Made by a program: the position numbers and the translations under genes. A DNA stretch of 64,000 bases from an uncultured Cohaesibacter sp. (GTDB taxonomy: Bacteria > Pseudomonadota > Alphaproteobacteria > Rhizobiales > Cohaesibacteraceae). Shown piece by piece: positions 63,581 to 64,000 of the stretch (positions within the stretch are counted from its first letter, which is position 1; every line of letters begins with the position of its first letter). The stretch covers positions 620,001 to 684,000 of the forward strand of contig NZ_OY821667.1 in the NCBI RefSeq assembly GCF_963682185.1, in the 5' to 3' direction. Below the pieces are notes generated by a model. It searched no databases. It had not been told where the DNA came from and was given only the letters and a program-made list of their open reading frames with translations.

Positions 63581-64000
63581 ATGAAACAGACTTCTTCTCC
63601 GCTCCCTCTTTCTCCACTCACACTGGGCCCGATCCATTGGACACCGGCCCAACCGCCGCTCATCATGGGCATTATCAATGTGACACCGGATAGTTTTTCC
63701 GATGGTGGACGCTTTCTGGGCGAGCAAAATGCCCTGGACCATGCCAGACAGTTGGCTAGTGAAGGCGCGCAGATACTCGATATCGGAGGGGAATCAACGC
63801 GGCCGGGCGCAGATCTGGTGGTCGAGCAAGAAGAGCTGGACCGCGTCATTCCGGCTATCAGGAGCATCGCTGCAGCCGATCTTGGTCGGGCCATCTCCAT
63901 TGATACCTACAAGGCCCGCGTTGCCGACAAGGCGCTGGAGGCCGGAGCCCATATCGTCAATGATGTGTGGGGCCTACAGCGCGAGCCGGACATTGCCAAA
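63581..64000 (+). CDS. folP: Dihydropteroate synthase, N-terminal part (cut by window end)
   Basis: Condenses para-aminobenzoate with a pterin diphosphate in folate synthesis; target of sulfonamides. The first 140 residues are visible: PLIMGIINVTPDSFSDGGRF near 27 (pterin-site Asn/Asp loop), AQILDIGGESTRPGAD near 64, ISIDTYKARVADKALEAGAHIVNDVWG near 107. Start ATG 63581 is preferred for spacing; ATG 63554 is in frame and would add nine residues. The frame stays open at the last base. Confidence 0.92.
   Translation, partial: MKQTSSPLPLSPLTLGPIHWTPAQPPLIMGIINVTPDSFSDGGRFLGEQNALDHARQLASEGAQILDIGGESTRPGADLVVEQEELDRVIPAIRSIAAADLGRAISIDTYKARVADKALEAGAHIVNDVWGLQREPDIAK

Overview
The window looks like the chromosome of an alphaproteobacterium of the order Hyphomicrobiales, probably a marine or host-associated lineage; this is inferred from gene content and order, with no search run. 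Pointers are the divK-pleD pair, DUF1489 and DUF3572 proteins, a DinB with an N-terminal zinc ribbon, clpS-clpA, a pyrC-plsY-dprA-topA-rnr run, and complete B12 and AI-2 uptake loci. Coding density is high. I see no insertion sequence, prophage, CRISPR array or rRNA operon; the only tRNA is tRNA-Leu(GAG).

Region by region. 1-9.4 kb: housekeeping run on the + strand (end of pyrC, plsY, dprA, topA, rnr, a Nudix hydrolase, rpmG). 9.4-10.3 kb: about 0.9 kb without a credible gene but with inverted repeats. 10.3-20 kb: divK-pleD on -, then a DUF3572 protein, dinB, a RidA protein, a FemAB-like acyltransferase and a HIT protein on +, then azlCD, trkH and an NTF2-like protein on -. 20-30.3 kb: clpS-clpA, a D,D-carboxypeptidase with a SPOR domain, VWA and J-domain proteins, DUF1489, an epimerase, a BigR/SqrR-like ArsR repressor with a rhodanese, a DUF599 protein and a very short membrane protein. 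30.4-33.7 kb: an EamA exporter, an SH3 protein, a VOC protein and MgtE.

34-42.6 kb is a cobalamin-scavenging cluster on the - strand: a cobalamin riboswitch, btuB, btuF, btuC, btuD, exbB, two exbD genes, a long tonB and cbiZ. The genes from btuF to cbiZ overlap or abut. The order suggests one B12-repressed system that carries corrinoids across both membranes with its own energising complex and then remodels incomplete corrinoids through the amidohydrolase CbiZ.

43-46.9 kb holds an RhlE-type helicase, a cold-shock protein with a tiny ORF behind it, and galE. 46.9-58.4 kb is a complete lsr (autoinducer-2) locus: lsrF-lsrA-lsrC-lsrD-lsrB-lsrG-lsrE on -, and lsrR-lsrK plus a small cupin gene on +, separated by a control region with repeated TGATCA palindromes. 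LsrK should phosphorylate imported AI-2, phospho-AI-2 should relieve LsrR, and LsrG and LsrF should degrade it. The cupin is not part of the classical enterobacterial operon and is the best candidate here for an undescribed component. A pyridoxal kinase gene follows after a terminator.

58.5-64 kb: an AEC transporter, tRNA-Leu, a stand-alone FliN-like SpoA protein, lipB, the biotin-carrying subunit of a propionyl-CoA-type carboxylase, and the start of folP, cut by the window end.
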